From: Pleionea sp. CnH1-48 | GTDB lineage: Bacteria > Pseudomonadota > Gammaproteobacteria > Enterobacterales > Kangiellaceae | Direction of reading: 5' to 3' | NCBI RefSeq assembly: GCF_024124665.1 | Contig: NZ_JAMXSB010000001.1 | Span: 248,001-312,000, forward strand | Length of the DNA: 64,000 nucleotides | Shown: in pieces, positions 54,648 through 63,935 of the stretch | How positions within the stretch are numbered: the stretch's first letter is position 1 | Layout: each line of letters starts with the position of its first letter | Notes under the pieces: model-generated | Seen by the model: the letters and a program-made list of their open reading frames with translations, nothing else | The model's database searches: none | What the model was told of the DNA's origin: nothing | Made by a program: the position numbers and the translations under genes

Positions 54648-55124
54648 TTATAAGTCAGGTGATAAATTAAAGTTCAACACCAACTCCCAGTTTTTTACCC
54701 GCGCTGGTCGGCCATTCTCAATATAAACAGGGTAGCGCCAATGCTCAACAGCACCAATAGCCGAACAATCGAATACGCCTAATGGCTTCGATTCTATCAC
54801 TTTAATATTGGTAGGTATTCCTTGAGTATCGATGTCAAAGGAGAGTCGAACCTGTCCTTCCAGACCAATATTCAATGCGTAGGGAGGATAAACGGTATCA
54901 ACAATTTCTAATGGCCGAATATTGGCTCGCTGCCGAACCTGACGTGCAAAACTTAAGGTTTGTTTGCGAGACTCTGCATTTCGGTACAAGGTATCACACC
55001 CAGACTCAAACTCAGCTCTGGCCTTCACAATAGCAGAGTCGGCACGCACATCTGCGTTTTTACACCCATTCAGCAAAGCAACCAGACACCCGGTCAAAAT
55101 AAAAACGTTAATTCCCTTCATCAT
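54648..55124 (-). CDS. Lipoprotein with a TonB C-terminal domain
   Basis: A protein of 158 residues. The signal peptide ends in a lipobox (LLNGC, Cys about 21). Residues about 75-155 form a TonB C-terminal fold: YPPYALNIGLEGQVRLSFDIDTQG, the SKPLGVFDCSAIGAVEHWRYPV segment and VLNFNL. Unlike real TonB it has no membrane helix or Pro-rich spacer and is lipid anchored, so it is probably a periplasmic or outer-membrane interaction module rather than an energy transducer. It directly follows the next lipoprotein gene (3 bp). Confidence 0.75.
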   Translation of the reverse strand: MMKGINVFILTGCLVALLNGCKNADVRADSAIVKARAEFESGCDTLYRNAESRKQTLSFARQVRQRANIRPLEIVDTVYPPYALNIGLEGQVRLSFDIDTQGIPTNIKVIESKPLGVFDCSAIGAVEHWRYPVYIENGRPARVKNWELVLNFNLSPDL

Positions 55125-55127
55125 TGG

Positions 55128-55433
55128 CTACTTTTTTATTTCTTCAATCACCGTACGTTCAATAGGCAATTGAACATAGCCACTTTCAACACTCCAGAAA
55201 TAGTAATACCCAGTTGCATTACCTTTCTCGTCTTTTCCACTCGTAACCTTACCATCCTTAACCGTCCAGGACTTCACAACAGTGCCGCCGTCAATGTAAG
55301 AAACTTTAAGATCTTTTCCTAATAGATTATCGGCCTGACGCGACCATTTGTTGCGAGACTCTTCTGAACATGCCGACAACAGCAAACACACCGCCAACCC
55401 ACTGATAAGCAATAACAATCGGTTAATTTTCAT
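55128..55433 (-). CDS. Small lipoprotein
   Basis: A protein of 101 residues. Signal peptide MKINRLLLLISGLAVCLLLSAC with lipobox LSAC (Cys about 22). The mature part (VSYIDGGTVVKSWTVKDGKVTSGKDEKGNATGYYYFW) is strand-rich and may form a small beta domain. I do not recognise a family. Likely an operon with the TonB-domain lipoprotein. Confidence 0.65.
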   Translation of the reverse strand: MKINRLLLLISGLAVCLLLSACSEESRNKWSRQADNLLGKDLKVSYIDGGTVVKSWTVKDGKVTSGKDEKGNATGYYYFWSVESGYVQLPIERTVIEEIKK

Positions 55434-55568
55434 AAATCGAAACCTGATAGCCTTAAATTATAATGTGCATCATAACGCTGAGGGAGCAAACAAGGCCAGC
55501 TTTTCGCCGAATTATTTTTGTAAAACGAAGTCAACTTGCACTGCTATTCAGGACTTTTCGGCAGCCAC

Positions 55569-55607
55569 AAAAAAAAGCCGATCAGGCTAACCTGATCGGC
55601 TTTTTTT
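55569..55607 (-). terminator. Bidirectional terminator after fabB
   Basis: GCCGATCAGG/CCTGATCGGC with a CTAA loop, flanked by eight A and seven T. A textbook hairpin 14 bp after the fabB stop. Confidence 0.92.
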
Positions 55608-55620
55608 AAAAGATACACCG

Positions 55621-56838
55621 TTAGTCTTTAAAACGCTCAAAGACCAAACAAGCGTTAGTGCCACCAAAACCAAAGCTATTGGACAAAATGCGATCCAGAG
55701 TAACGCCTTCTTCACAACTTTGAACAACAGGTAAATCTGCCGCACCTTCGTCAATTTCATTAATATTGGCTGAGCCAGCAATAAAGTTATGCTGCATCAT
55801 AAGCAAACTGTAAATTGCCTCATGAACACCCGTTGCACCTAACGAGTGACCAGCCAAAGATTTTGTTGAACTGATTTTTGGCATATCGTTGCCAAACACT
55901 TCTTTCAAAGCTTTCAACTCAGCAACATCACCAACAGGCGTACTGGTACCGTGAGTGTTTACATAATCAATCCCGCCGGAAACGTTAGTCATGGCCTGTT
56001 GCATACAACGAACAGCACCTTCACCAGAAGGAGCCACCATGTCATAACCATCAGACGTGGCACCGTAGCCAACGACTTCGGCGTAGATCTTCGCACCACG
56101 AGCTTTCGCATGCTCTAATTCTTCTAAAACCAAAGTACCGCCACCAGAAGAAATAACAAAACCGTCGCGGGTTGCGTCATAAGGTCGAGAAGCAGTTTCT
56201 GGGGTATCGTTATACTTTGACGATAACGCGCCCATGGCATCAAACAGCAGAGCTAAGCGCCAATCTTCTTCTTCACCACCACCCGCAAACATAATATCTT
56301 GTTTGCCCATGGCAATCTGCTCATAGGCATTGCCAATACAGTGCGCGCTGGTCGCACAGGCTGAAGAAATGGTGTAATTAACCCCTTTGATTTTGAAAGG
56401 TGTTGCCAAGCAAGCAGACGTTGTACTTGCCATGGTTTTTGGAACGGCATAAGCCCCCACACGCTTCACACCACGTGCTCGAGCAATCTCAACGGCTTCT
56501 ACCTGAGTCCCCTGTGAACCACCACCTGAGCCCATGATTAAGCCAGTGCGTACATTAGAAACCAACTCATCACTTAAACCGGCATCGTCAATCGCCTGCT
56601 TCATCGAGATATACGCATAGCCCGCCGCCTGCGCCATAAAACGAAAAACCTTACGATCAATATGCTCTTTAAGCTCAATATCAGGTCTGCCAGCCACTTG
56701 ACTGCGCAAGCCATTTTCTTTGTATTCTTCTTTAAACTTGATACCTGACTTTCCAGTCTTTAGTGATTCAAGTACAGCTTCAACATCATTTCCTAGGCAA
56801 GAAACGATGCCCATGCCTGTCACTACAACTCGTTTCAT
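55621..56838 (-). CDS. fabB: 3-oxoacyl-ACP synthase I
   Basis: Start ATG 56838 ([18 protein letters not shown]); 405 residues. Catalytic triad: Cys in [19 protein letters not shown] (about 163), His in [12 protein letters not shown] (about 298) and His in [16 protein letters not shown] (about 333). It elongates unsaturated acyl chains, accepting the cis-3-decenoyl product of FabA. The fabA-fabB order with 17 bp between them is the usual operon for anaerobic-type unsaturated fatty-acid synthesis. Confidence 0.96.
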   Translation of the reverse strand: MKRVVVTGMGIVSCLGNDVEAVLESLKTGKSGIKFKEEYKENGLRSQVAGRPDIELKEHIDRKVFRFMAQAAGYAYISMKQAIDDAGLSDELVSNVRTGLIMGSGGGSQGTQVEAVEIARARGVKRVGAYAVPKTMASTTSACLATPFKIKGVNYTISSACATSAHCIGNAYEQIAMGKQDIMFAGGGEEEDWRLALLFDAMGALSSKYNDTPETASRPYDATRDGFVISSGGGTLVLEELEHAKARGAKIYAEVVGYGATSDGYDMVAPSGEGAVRCMQQAMTNVSGGIDYVNTHGTSTPVGDVAELKALKEVFGNDMPKISSTKSLAGHSLGATGVHEAIYSLLMMQHNFIAGSANINEIDEGAADLPVVQSCEEGVTLDRILSNSFGFGGTNACLVFERFKD

Positions 56839-56855
56839 AATGGTTCCCATTCGAA

Positions 56856-57380
56856 CTAAAAGTCTTCAGTCGACTCAAACAACCCGACTCGTAAATCTTT
56901 TGCGGTGTATATTTCGCGCCCATCGACACTCATGGTGCCGTCAGCAATCACCAGCTTTAATTTTCGCTGAATTACCCGCTTAATATCAATGCGATATGTC
57001 ACTTTCTTGGCATCTGGCAACACTTGACCAAAAAACTTGATCTCTCCAGAGCCTAATGCACGACCACGTCCTGGCGCGCCAATCCATGATAGGAAAAAGC
57101 CAGTTAGCTGCCACATAGCGTCCAAACCTAAACAACCAGGCATCACCGGGTCAGTTTGAAAGTGACAACCAAAAAACCATAAATCAGGTCGAATATCTAA
57201 TTCCGCTTCGATAAACCCTTTACCCTCGACTCCCCCTTCGTTGGAAATCGTCGTGATGCGGTCCATCATGAGCATATCAGGAAGTGGCAAACGTGCAATG
57301 GTGTTTCCGGTTGGTCCAACCAATTCACCTTGTCCACAGGCAATGAGATCTTCTCGCGAATACTGACTTGTTTGTAACAT
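56856..57380 (-). CDS. fabA: 3-hydroxydecanoyl-ACP dehydratase/isomerase
   Basis: Start ATG 57380 ([20 protein letters not shown]) with AGGG seven bases upstream; 174 residues, the normal length. A longer in-frame reading to 57545 is not part of the family. Catalytic His and Asp regions are [27 protein letters not shown], with His and Asp in the usual spacing. It introduces the cis double bond of unsaturated fatty acids. It is the first gene of fabA-fabB. Confidence 0.96.
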   Translation of the reverse strand: MLQTSQYSREDLIACGQGELVGPTGNTIARLPLPDMLMMDRITTISNEGGVEGKGFIEAELDIRPDLWFFGCHFQTDPVMPGCLGLDAMWQLTGFFLSWIGAPGRGRALGSGEIKFFGQVLPDAKKVTYRIDIKRVIQRKLKLVIADGTMSVDGREIYTAKDLRVGLFESTEDF

Positions 57381-57562
57381 GGAATACCCTGTATGTTTTT
57401 TGAGCCTGGCGATGGTTGCCTTAACAGAATCACGGTAACAATAAGCACGTTGATTCCAAATCAAGGACTGTCCAATAAGCCAGTGTGAGCGCGTATTATG
57501 CCTATGAGAAAAGCAAAAACTGGTATGACCTTGTTTTACGCTCAATAATGATCAGCAGAGCA

Positions 57563-57590
57563 TAAAAAATGCAGATCCGATGATCTGCAT
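57563..57590 (-). terminator. Terminator of the porin gene
   Basis: ATGCAGATC/GATCTGCAT with a 4-nt loop (57569-57590), followed on the minus strand by TTTTTTATG. Confidence 0.85.
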
Positions 57591-57619
57591 TCTATGAGAG
57601 AATTATGACACGATTAAGT

Positions 57620-58294
57620 CTAGAAAGAGTAACCCACCGAAAGCACTGCTCGGTCTTCACCATTCTTGCCAAACATTGTCTCTGCATTGGAGCTATTTTT
57701 ATGAATGGTAAATGAGCCTGAGAAATTATCCCAACTCTTCGATATGCCCGTAGAAAAGTATTGATACGAGTCACCGGATACATCATCAAGATCGAAATGA
57801 CCAAGCCCAAAACTTACTGCCACATCATCAGCCAGCTCAATACTATAACCTAGCTCTAAACGAACCCCGGCTTCATCAGAAGCAAACTCATCATTCGAAT
57901 AACCTAAGGCAACTGAAAATCCTTGCTTTGTTTCCAGAGATAACAATAACTCAGCATAGTCATAATCAGCACCACTAACTAAATCCGGATAAATATACTG
58001 AAGCAAAGTTGCAGAGTAACTGAATGAATCTGTTTCGCCACTGTAGCCAATATAGATGTCGACTTCTGCATCCGCACTGCTGCCATCCTTAAAATCAACA
58101 GTAGAAGCCCAGGTTCCTATACTAAATCCAGAGTCATGAGCATACTCAATGCCCCCTTGCAACGCGGGCGTTCCTGAGGTTTGCGACACACCGGCAAATA
58201 GATAATCACTGACAAAAGTCAGATTAGCAGATACTTCTGCAGACGAAGGCATGGACAACATACCGGCAAACATTGCTAGACCCAAATAACGCAT
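57620..58294 (-). CDS. TorF-family putative outer-membrane porin
   Basis: A protein of 224 residues. Signal peptide MRYLGLAMFAGMLSMPSSAE, then alternating amphipathic strands: SANLTFVSDYLFAGVSQTSGTPALQGGIEYAH is the typical start of this family (TIGR02001). The chain ends in VLSVGYSF, with a terminal Phe as expected for outer-membrane barrels. Family members form small beta-barrels of unknown substrate. It stands alone with its own terminator. Confidence 0.8.
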   Translation of the reverse strand: MRYLGLAMFAGMLSMPSSAEVSANLTFVSDYLFAGVSQTSGTPALQGGIEYAHDSGFSIGTWASTVDFKDGSSADAEVDIYIGYSGETDSFSYSATLLQYIYPDLVSGADYDYAELLLSLETKQGFSVALGYSNDEFASDEAGVRLELGYSIELADDVAVSFGLGHFDLDDVSGDSYQYFSTGISKSWDNFSGSFTIHKNSSNAETMFGKNGEDRAVLSVGYSF

Positions 58295-58599
58295 AAGAAC
58301 TCCTCATTCATTTTATTGTTGTAAAGTAAAACAGCAACATCAACAACCTTGTCGCAAAGCTTGTGCCAACTTTAGATAAAACAATAATAGCGAGAATACA
58401 CCAGGTTTCAATCACACATTGAGAGGCTTCTTTATAAGAGATATGCACTGTCATAGCGCAACATAAATTTTTTTTATAAACAATGCACTGCAATAGGGCC
58501 TATTGCCCAATAGAAAAACAAAGAGTGTTAACAAAGAGCAAAAGTAAGATTTAATATTGGATATAAGCGATAAAATGAACAGAAAAGATAAATAATGTT
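58295..58599. other. AT-rich interval upstream of the porin gene
   Basis: About 305 bp without a convincing gene. It must contain the porin promoter. No element could be fixed with confidence. Confidence 0.4.
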
Positions 58600-58640
58600 T
58601 TGAAAATAAAACGGGACTTAAAGCAAAGTCCCGTTTATTT
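58600..58640 (-). terminator. Terminator of cysS
   Basis: AAACGGGACTT/AAGTCCCGTTT, an 11-bp stem, followed on the minus strand by TTATTTTC. It lies about 20 bp after the cysS stop. Confidence 0.88.
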
Positions 58641-58660
58641 TAATGCGGCAGAACAACCTT

Positions 58661-60049
58661 TTAAAGCTTACGCCAAGTGGTACCTCCGGCACCATCTTCT
58701 AACGCAATCCCCATCGCTGTTAGCTGATCACGAACTTCATCGGCACGCGCCCAGTTTTTATCCGCTCGAGCTTGATTACGATCTGCAATCAGTTGCTCAA
58801 TCGCTTCGGCATCAAAGGCATCTTCTCCGCTGGCAGATTGCAAAAACTCCGCAGGAGACTGTTGAAGCAATCCGAGTACTGCACCCAAATGTTTTAAGGT
58901 ATAAGCGTAATTGACCAACTCTGCTGCATTATCTTTTTTCAACAAGTTAATCTCTTTGGCCAATTCAAACAACACTGCAATCGCTTCTGAAGTATTAAAA
59001 TCATCATCCATTACGTTTTTAAAATTATCAACGTAAGAACCAACAAGTTGTGCGTCAGCTGGAATATCAACGTCTCTTAGTGCCGTGTACAAACGCTCTA
59101 AAGATGCATCTGCAGCAGCAAGATTATCGGTTGAATAATTCAGTTGGCTGCGATAATGACTGGATACCATAAAGAATCGAACAGACTCAGCGCGGTACTG
59201 CTTGAGTACTTCGCGAATAGTAAAGAAGTTGCCTAAAGACTTAGACATTTTTTCTTTATCAACTTGAACCATGCCCGTATGAATCCAGAAGTTCGCAAAG
59301 GTGCAGCCATTGCCAGCTTCTGACTGAGCAATTTCATTTTCGTGGTGCGGGAACTGCAAATCAGAACCACCGCCATGAATATCAAAATGTTCTCCCAAGC
59401 ACTTTTTGCTCATCGCAGAACATTCGATGTGCCAGCCAGGACGTCCATCCCCCCAAGGAGATGCCCATGAAGGCTCACCAGGTTTGGCTTTTTTCCATAA
59501 CACGAAATCTAATGGATCTCGTTTATCATTCACCACCTCAACTCGGCTACCAGAATTAAGATCTTCAATGCTCTGTTTGCTCAGTTTTCCATAGTCTTCG
59601 AATTGAGAAACCGCATAATAAACATCGCCGCTTTCTTCACCCACATAGGCAAAATCTTTAGCAATCAAGGTCTCAATAAACTCAATGATTTCACTCATTG
59701 ACTGAACCGCCGTCGGTTCAATATCGGGTCGCCCAATGCCCAAAGCATCAAAATCTTTGTACATTTCTTCAACAAAGCGTTGTGTCAGATCAGAAAACTC
59801 TTCGCCATTTTCGTTCGCTCGATTAATGATCTTATCGTCGATATCTGTGATATTACGCACGTAGTTAACAGAATAATCACGAAAACGGAAATAACGCTGC
59901 ATCACGTCGAAGGCAACATAAGTACGACCATGGCCCACATGACAGAGATCGTAAACAGTCACACCACACACATACATGCCGACTTTACCTTCAACCAGCG
60001 GTTTAAACGCTTCTTTTTGGCGGGTTAAGTTATTGTAAATTTTCAGCAT
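58661..60049 (-). CDS. cysS: Cysteinyl-tRNA synthetase
   Basis: A protein of 462 residues. Class I signature [25 protein letters not shown] (Cys28 zinc ligand and the HxGH motif), further zinc ligands in [35 protein letters not shown], and KMSKSLGN at the catalytic loop. The C-terminal domain is complete ([21 protein letters not shown]). It charges tRNA(Cys). It is divergent from ppiB, an arrangement common in gammaproteobacteria. Confidence 0.96.
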   Translation of the reverse strand: MLKIYNNLTRQKEAFKPLVEGKVGMYVCGVTVYDLCHVGHGRTYVAFDVMQRYFRFRDYSVNYVRNITDIDDKIINRANENGEEFSDLTQRFVEEMYKDFDALGIGRPDIEPTAVQSMSEIIEFIETLIAKDFAYVGEESGDVYYAVSQFEDYGKLSKQSIEDLNSGSRVEVVNDKRDPLDFVLWKKAKPGEPSWASPWGDGRPGWHIECSAMSKKCLGEHFDIHGGGSDLQFPHHENEIAQSEAGNGCTFANFWIHTGMVQVDKEKMSKSLGNFFTIREVLKQYRAESVRFFMVSSHYRSQLNYSTDNLAAADASLERLYTALRDVDIPADAQLVGSYVDNFKNVMDDDFNTSEAIAVLFELAKEINLLKKDNAAELVNYAYTLKHLGAVLGLLQQSPAEFLQSASGEDAFDAEAIEQLIADRNQARADKNWARADEVRDQLTAMGIALEDGAGGTTWRKL

Positions 60050-60227
60050 GTTCGGTTTCCTTCACCATTGGGTCAATTGAAATAAAAACAGCCCGCATTA
60101 TACTGCTTCCAACTCTTTTTGCGTAGCGCCGATCTATGATAAAGCACTGCGATAAGCGAATTAGCCATGATAGATGGCAAATTTGTGGCATAATTAGAAA
60201 CAACTTAACACAGTAAGAGTACAAGCA

Positions 60228-60722
60228 ATGGTTATTATTCATACAAGCATGGGCGATATCACCCTGGAAATGATGGCAGATAAGGCCCCTGCCACCGTAG
60301 AGAACTTTTTGGACTACGTAAAAGCTAAGCACTATGACAATACCATCTTTCATCGAGTTATCGATGGCTTTATGATTCAAGGCGGTGGATTTGAGCCTGG
60401 TTTAATTCAAAAATCGACACAAAAACCGATCAAAAACGAAGCCAACAATGGCGTTTCTAACGAAACAGGTACAGTGGCAATGGCACGTACCATGGACCCA
60501 CACTCCGCTTCTTGCCAGTTCTTTATCAATGTAAGCGACAATACTTTCTTAGATTTTAAAAGCGAAACGCCTAATGGCTGGGGTTATTGCGTATTTGCCA
60601 AAGTCGTTGCAGGCATGGAAGTAGTTAACCAGATCAAAGGGGTCGCTACAGGTAATCTGGGCGGTCACGGCGATGTTCCTAAAGAAGACATTGTAATTAC
60701 CTCGGTAGAGATCACAGAGTAA
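60228..60722 (+). CDS. ppiB: Cytoplasmic peptidyl-prolyl cis-trans isomerase
   Basis: A protein of 164 residues, cyclophilin type without a signal peptide. Active-site residues lie in [17 protein letters not shown] (Arg, Phe, Gln), [25 protein letters not shown] and the C-terminal [13 protein letters not shown]. It speeds folding by isomerising prolyl bonds. It precedes lpxH by 57 bp, with a hairpin between them. Confidence 0.95.
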   Translation: MVIIHTSMGDITLEMMADKAPATVENFLDYVKAKHYDNTIFHRVIDGFMIQGGGFEPGLIQKSTQKPIKNEANNGVSNETGTVAMARTMDPHSASCQFFINVSDNTFLDFKSETPNGWGYCVFAKVVAGMEVVNQIKGVATGNLGGHGDVPKEDIVITSVEITE

Positions 60723-60733
60723 TATCTTGGATG

Positions 60734-60753
60734 CAGGGCAGCTCACTGCCCTG
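60734..60753 (+). terminator. Hairpin between ppiB and lpxH
   Basis: CAGGGCAG/CTGCCCTG, a perfect 8-bp stem with a CTCA loop, but no T-run behind it. It may attenuate rather than stop transcription into lpxH. Confidence 0.5.
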
Positions 60754-60779
60754 TTCAACCAGCCAATAACCAGACCGTT

Positions 60780-61532
60780 ATGACCATTCACCTTATTTCT
60801 GATTTGCACTTATGTGATGATGAACCGCATTTGCTGCAACTGTTCCAACACTATCTAACTCACCACGCGCAACAACTCGATCAGCTGATTATTCTGGGCG
60901 ATTTCTTTGAAGTCTGGGTTGGCGACGATCATCGGATTGAGTGGATAGAATCGATTCGCCAACGTTTATTAAGCCTGACCCAGCAAGGTACCGATGTTTA
61001 TTTTTGTCATGGCAATCGAGATTTTCTCGTTGGCGAAACCTTTGCTCAAAGTGCCAACATCAAACTGATGGAAGAACACCAACCTCACCGTATCGGCTCT
61101 ACCGATGTTCTGTTATGCCACGGTGACAGCCTGTGTACCGATGATGATGCCTTTATGGCATTTCGAAAAGAGTCCCGTTCGCAAGCTTGGCAACATCAGT
61201 TTTTGTCCCTACCACTGGAGCAACGCATCACTATTGCCAGAGGATATCGTGAACAAAGCAAAGCAGCACAGGCTAACAAAACGCTTGATATTATGGATGT
61301 CAATCAACAGGCCGTCGCAGAGGTCTTTGAACGTTTTAACGTCAATACGATGATCCACGGTCATACTCACCGCCCAGCTTTACACCCGATGGGCAATAAA
61401 CAACGTATCGTGCTAAGTGATTGGGGAAAAGAAGGGAATTTTGTCAGTATCAACGATTCAACGATTAGAATGTTCTATTTTGATACCGATCAGCTCAGAG
61501 AAGACGAAGCCATCAGAACTCAATTGTTCTGA
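60780..61532 (+). CDS. lpxH: UDP-2,3-diacylglucosamine pyrophosphatase
   Basis: A protein of 250 residues of the calcineurin-like metallophosphatase family. Metal ligands are visible in order: SDLHL (7-11), GDFFEVWVGDD (about 40-50), GNRDF (about 80-84), CHGDSLCTDD and the C-terminal MIHGHTHRPALH. It hydrolyses UDP-2,3-diacylglucosamine to lipid X in lipid A synthesis, at the inner face of the membrane. Its presence supports a Gram-negative host. Confidence 0.95.
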   Translation: MTIHLISDLHLCDDEPHLLQLFQHYLTHHAQQLDQLIILGDFFEVWVGDDHRIEWIESIRQRLLSLTQQGTDVYFCHGNRDFLVGETFAQSANIKLMEEHQPHRIGSTDVLLCHGDSLCTDDDAFMAFRKESRSQAWQHQFLSLPLEQRITIARGYREQSKAAQANKTLDIMDVNQQAVAEVFERFNVNTMIHGHTHRPALHPMGNKQRIVLSDWGKEGNFVSINDSTIRMFYFDTDQLREDEAIRTQLF

Positions 61533-61575
61533 CATTATTGAGCACAATCAAACAAAACGTCTATCAAACACTTAC

Positions 61576-61603
61576 TGGAGCGTTCCTTAATAAGACCGCT
61601 CCA
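61576..61603. terminator. Hairpin between convergent lpxH and hypothetical gene
   Basis: TGGAGCG and CGCTCCA pair (7 bp) around a 14-nt loop; no strong T-run on either side. Confidence 0.4.
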
Positions 61604-61617
61604 ATAAGGCTCATAAA

Positions 61618-62070
61618 CTACACAATATCAATACGCCACAAATCCGACGCACTGACTGCCAGTGTTGCCTGATAGTCATTACTGTAGCTGCCTTCAACCA
61701 CCTTAATAAGAAAACCGTTGTTTTCTAGATCATGCATGGCTTCTTCGGGATGAACATCATCATGATAATTAACGATCAAGCTTTGACCGATGTGCATATC
61801 GAAGGTATGGAAAGGCAACGGACGAGTCTCAAGACGCTCTCTAAACACATCGTATAACATGTGATCAGAATTGATAATATGGTATTGAATTCCTCCGCCA
61901 GGATTTAAAATAATACGGCAATTATCACTTTCGGCGGCAATCAAGGTTGCTTTCATTGAGCCATTGGCCAGTGCTGAAGCCTGCTCAGCGGGCATCAATT
62001 GTATAAAATCAGTGTCTGCAAACAAGCAAGTGCTCTTTTGCGACTTTTTCAGGCTTAAAACTGCATTCAT
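61618..62070 (-). CDS. Hypothetical soluble protein
   Basis: About 150 residues from ATG 62070 (MNAVLSLKKSQKSTCLFADT); the reading from 62112 adds residues without a ribosome site. The sequence alternates strands and helices (MKATLIAAESDNCRIILNPGG, then IGQSLIVNYHDDVHPEEAMHDLENNGF) with no transmembrane segment. I recognise no family; catalytic motifs are not visible. Convergent with lpxH. Confidence 0.6.
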   Translation of the reverse strand: MNAVLSLKKSQKSTCLFADTDFIQLMPAEQASALANGSMKATLIAAESDNCRIILNPGGGIQYHIINSDHMLYDVFRERLETRPLPFHTFDMHIGQSLIVNYHDDVHPEEAMHDLENNGFLIKVVEGSYSNDYQATLAVSASDLWRIDIV

Positions 62071-62535
62071 TACTACTACCACTCTATTTAATCGAATAGA
62101 TTGCGCCAACAAGCGAATGGCGATTCCCTTTTATGAGTCCATTTTTTATTTTCCAATAGCCAAGCACCGCTTACTGACAAATAACCGGAGGTTACCAGTA
62201 AGGTGTTTTTTAACGACTTAGAAAGATATAAAAATGAATTATTAAATGTTTCATCCACTTAATAGGCTCATTAAGGCACAGGATAAAGTGGTCTCGCGAA
62301 ACATTTACCAATTTAACAAAAGTCGGCAACAAAAGACACCGCTATTTGCATCAGATCCCCATCTCTTAAGGCAGAATCTCATAAATTTAGAATAACTATC
62401 TCATAATGAAGTACTTTTGGAACGCTGAGCTCTCTTGTGCCCTCATAAAAACCATGGCTTTTAACGCCCATTATCCACAGCTCACTCAAACCAGATGGAC
62501 GACCAACTTGACGAATCCCACCGAAAAGCGCTACA
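62071..62535. other. Interval upstream of the arsR-type gene
   Basis: About 465 bp between divergent genes in which I see no gene with a ribosome site and no clear repeat, apart from the operator that begins at 62536. Confidence 0.4.
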
Positions 62536-62565
62536 TTAATATGTAACCAAGTAGTTACATATTAA
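62536..62565. promoter_or_regulatory. Operator of the ArsR-type regulator
   Basis: Perfect 12-bp arms TTAATATGTAAC and GTTACATATTAA with a CAAGTA spacer. It ends 6 bp before the regulator's start codon, so a bound dimer would block transcription or translation start. ArsR-family repressors usually bind such dyads; autoregulation is the simplest reading. Confidence 0.8.
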
Positions 62566-62571
62566 ATTCTG

Positions 62572-62916
62572 ATGATGGATTCAATTTTTCAAGCATTGGC
62601 CCACGAAATAAGACGACAGATTCTGGATATCGTGAAAGAGAATCCAGGCTGCCACAGCGGCGATATCTGCGAGTATTTTGACGTTAGCCGTATTGCCATC
62701 AGCAAGCATATTAAAATTCTCGAGCAGGCTTCGCTGCTCGTGATAGAAAAGTCAGGCCGCCATCGCCTGCACTATTTCAATCCCATGCCTATTCAAGCTA
62801 TTTACGAGCGCTGGACCGATGAGTACAGCCAGTTTTTTGCCCCCAAAATTAATTTATTTAAACAACAACTTGAACGAGAAGAACAACAAGAGAGCAATGA
62901 TGAAAAGACTGCCTAA
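62572..62916 (+). CDS. ArsR-family winged-helix repressor
   Basis: About 114 residues (a second ATG at 62575). IFQALAHEIRRQILDIVKENPGCHSGDICEYFDVSRIAISKHIKILEQASLLVIEKSGRHRLHYF is the full winged helix, with the recognition helix at SRIAISKHIKIL. No metal-binding ELCV-C motif is present, so it is probably of the non-metal type that travels with AHSA1/SRPBCC genes. No ribosome site is visible before the ATG. It overlaps the next gene. Confidence 0.88.
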   Translation: MMDSIFQALAHEIRRQILDIVKENPGCHSGDICEYFDVSRIAISKHIKILEQASLLVIEKSGRHRLHYFNPMPIQAIYERWTDEYSQFFAPKINLFKQQLEREEQQESNDEKTA

Positions 62917-63466
62917 AAACGTTTATCGCGTTGTCATTAACGCACCAATAGAAAAGGTCTGGAAAGAGCTAACGAAACAAGATGGCCTGTGTTCCCACTT
63001 TTTTAATGCTCGACTGGACACACCGGGTTTGCAAGTGGATGCACCCGTACGTATGCGCAGTAAAGATGGCAAATACACCTCTGTGGTAGGAGAAGTACTC
63101 GAGTGGGATCCACCCTATACCTATTCTCACAGTTTTAAATTTACCAACCTCGACGATCCCTACTGCAAAGTCACTTACAAACTGAAAGAAGTCGAAGGCG
63201 GCACGGAATTTACTTTAATCAACGAAAATGTCCCTGCAGGAACCAAAACTGCCGACTACATGGATCAGGGTGGAACCTTTATTACCGAAACACTCAAAGC
63301 CGTTGTGGAAACAGGTCGCCCTACTTTTAAACAACGCCTGTTGCTTTCAGTCATTGGCATGACAGCCTTTATGACCCCAAAAGTTTGCCTGAGCGAAAAC
63401 TGGCCATTCGATAAAAAAGGCGATTACAACGACGCCGATTTTCAACCTTCAGAACAAGAGGACTAG
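62900..63466 (+). CDS. SRPBCC (AHSA1-like) domain protein
   Basis: About 188 residues from ATG 62900 (another at 62897), overlapping the ArsR gene by about 17 bases. NVYRVVINAPIEKVWKELTKQDG is the start of the START/SRPBCC fold, with VVGEVLEWDPPYTYSHSFKF and GGTEFTLINENV further on. These domains bind hydrophobic ligands or act in stress responses. ArsR-SRPBCC pairs are common; the ligand is unknown. It ends in Glu-Asp followed by TAG, a sequence copied 34 bp later. Confidence 0.85.
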   Translation: MKRLPKNVYRVVINAPIEKVWKELTKQDGLCSHFFNARLDTPGLQVDAPVRMRSKDGKYTSVVGEVLEWDPPYTYSHSFKFTNLDDPYCKVTYKLKEVEGGTEFTLINENVPAGTKTADYMDQGGTFITETLKAVVETGRPTFKQRLLLSVIGMTAFMTPKVCLSENWPFDKKGDYNDADFQPSEQED

Positions 63467-63520
63467 GGCCTCAATGAACTCATCAACTAAAGAGGACTAA
63501 TCAATGAACTCATCAACTAA
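63458..63520 (+). repeat. Tandem duplication of a translation-start region
   Basis: GAGGACTA and TCAATGAACTCATCAACT occur twice (63458-63490 and 63492-63520). The first ATG (63474) opens an 8-codon frame MNSSTKED that stops at 63500; the second ATG (63504) starts the membrane-protein gene. The first copy also contains the stop of the SRPBCC gene. Confidence 0.85.
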
Positions 63521-63935
63521 GCCTGCGGTATGGTTTTGGATCATCAGTGTAATTGCTTTGTTATGGAATCTGGCAGGAGTCGCCGCTTTTGTTGTGCAAA
63601 TGTCCATGACGCCCGAACAGATGGCAGCCCTGCCAGAAGCCCATCAAGAACTTTATCGGGTAATGCCAGCCTGGGTAACGATTGCCTTTGCTGTTGCCGT
63701 ATTTGGCGGAGCCATTGGCAGCTTGTTACTCTTGTTAAAAAAGTCTCTGGCCAAAATGATACTCATTGCTTCTCTTGCAGGCGTGCTAGCCCAAATGACT
63801 TATAACTTTTTCTTAAGTAATACTTTTGAAGTGATGGGCAAACAAGCGATGACCATGCCCATTGTTGTTATAATCATCGCACTCGCATTAGTTGGATTTA
63901 GTCACATGAGTACGAATAAAGGCTGGTTAAACTAA
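63504..63935 (+). CDS. Four-helix membrane protein of the ArsR/SRPBCC operon
   Basis: A protein of 143 residues. Hydrophobic helices: VWFWIISVIALLWNLAGVAAFVV, WVTIAFAVAVFGGAIGSLLLLL, AKMILIASLAGVLAQMTYNFF and MTMPIVVIIIALALVGFSH. The pattern and the loop MSMTPEQMAALPEAHQELYRVMPAW are typical of small membrane proteins found behind ArsR-SRPBCC genes. GAGG lies eight bases before the ATG. Its function is unknown. Confidence 0.8.
   Translation: MNSSTKPAVWFWIISVIALLWNLAGVAAFVVQMSMTPEQMAALPEAHQELYRVMPAWVTIAFAVAVFGGAIGSLLLLLKKSLAKMILIASLAGVLAQMTYNFFLSNTFEVMGKQAMTMPIVVIIIALALVGFSHMSTNKGWLN

Noticed and set aside
57381-57545. N-terminal extension of FabA
   Set aside because: FabA proteins begin near the chosen ATG; the extension has no homology and the correct start has a ribosome site.
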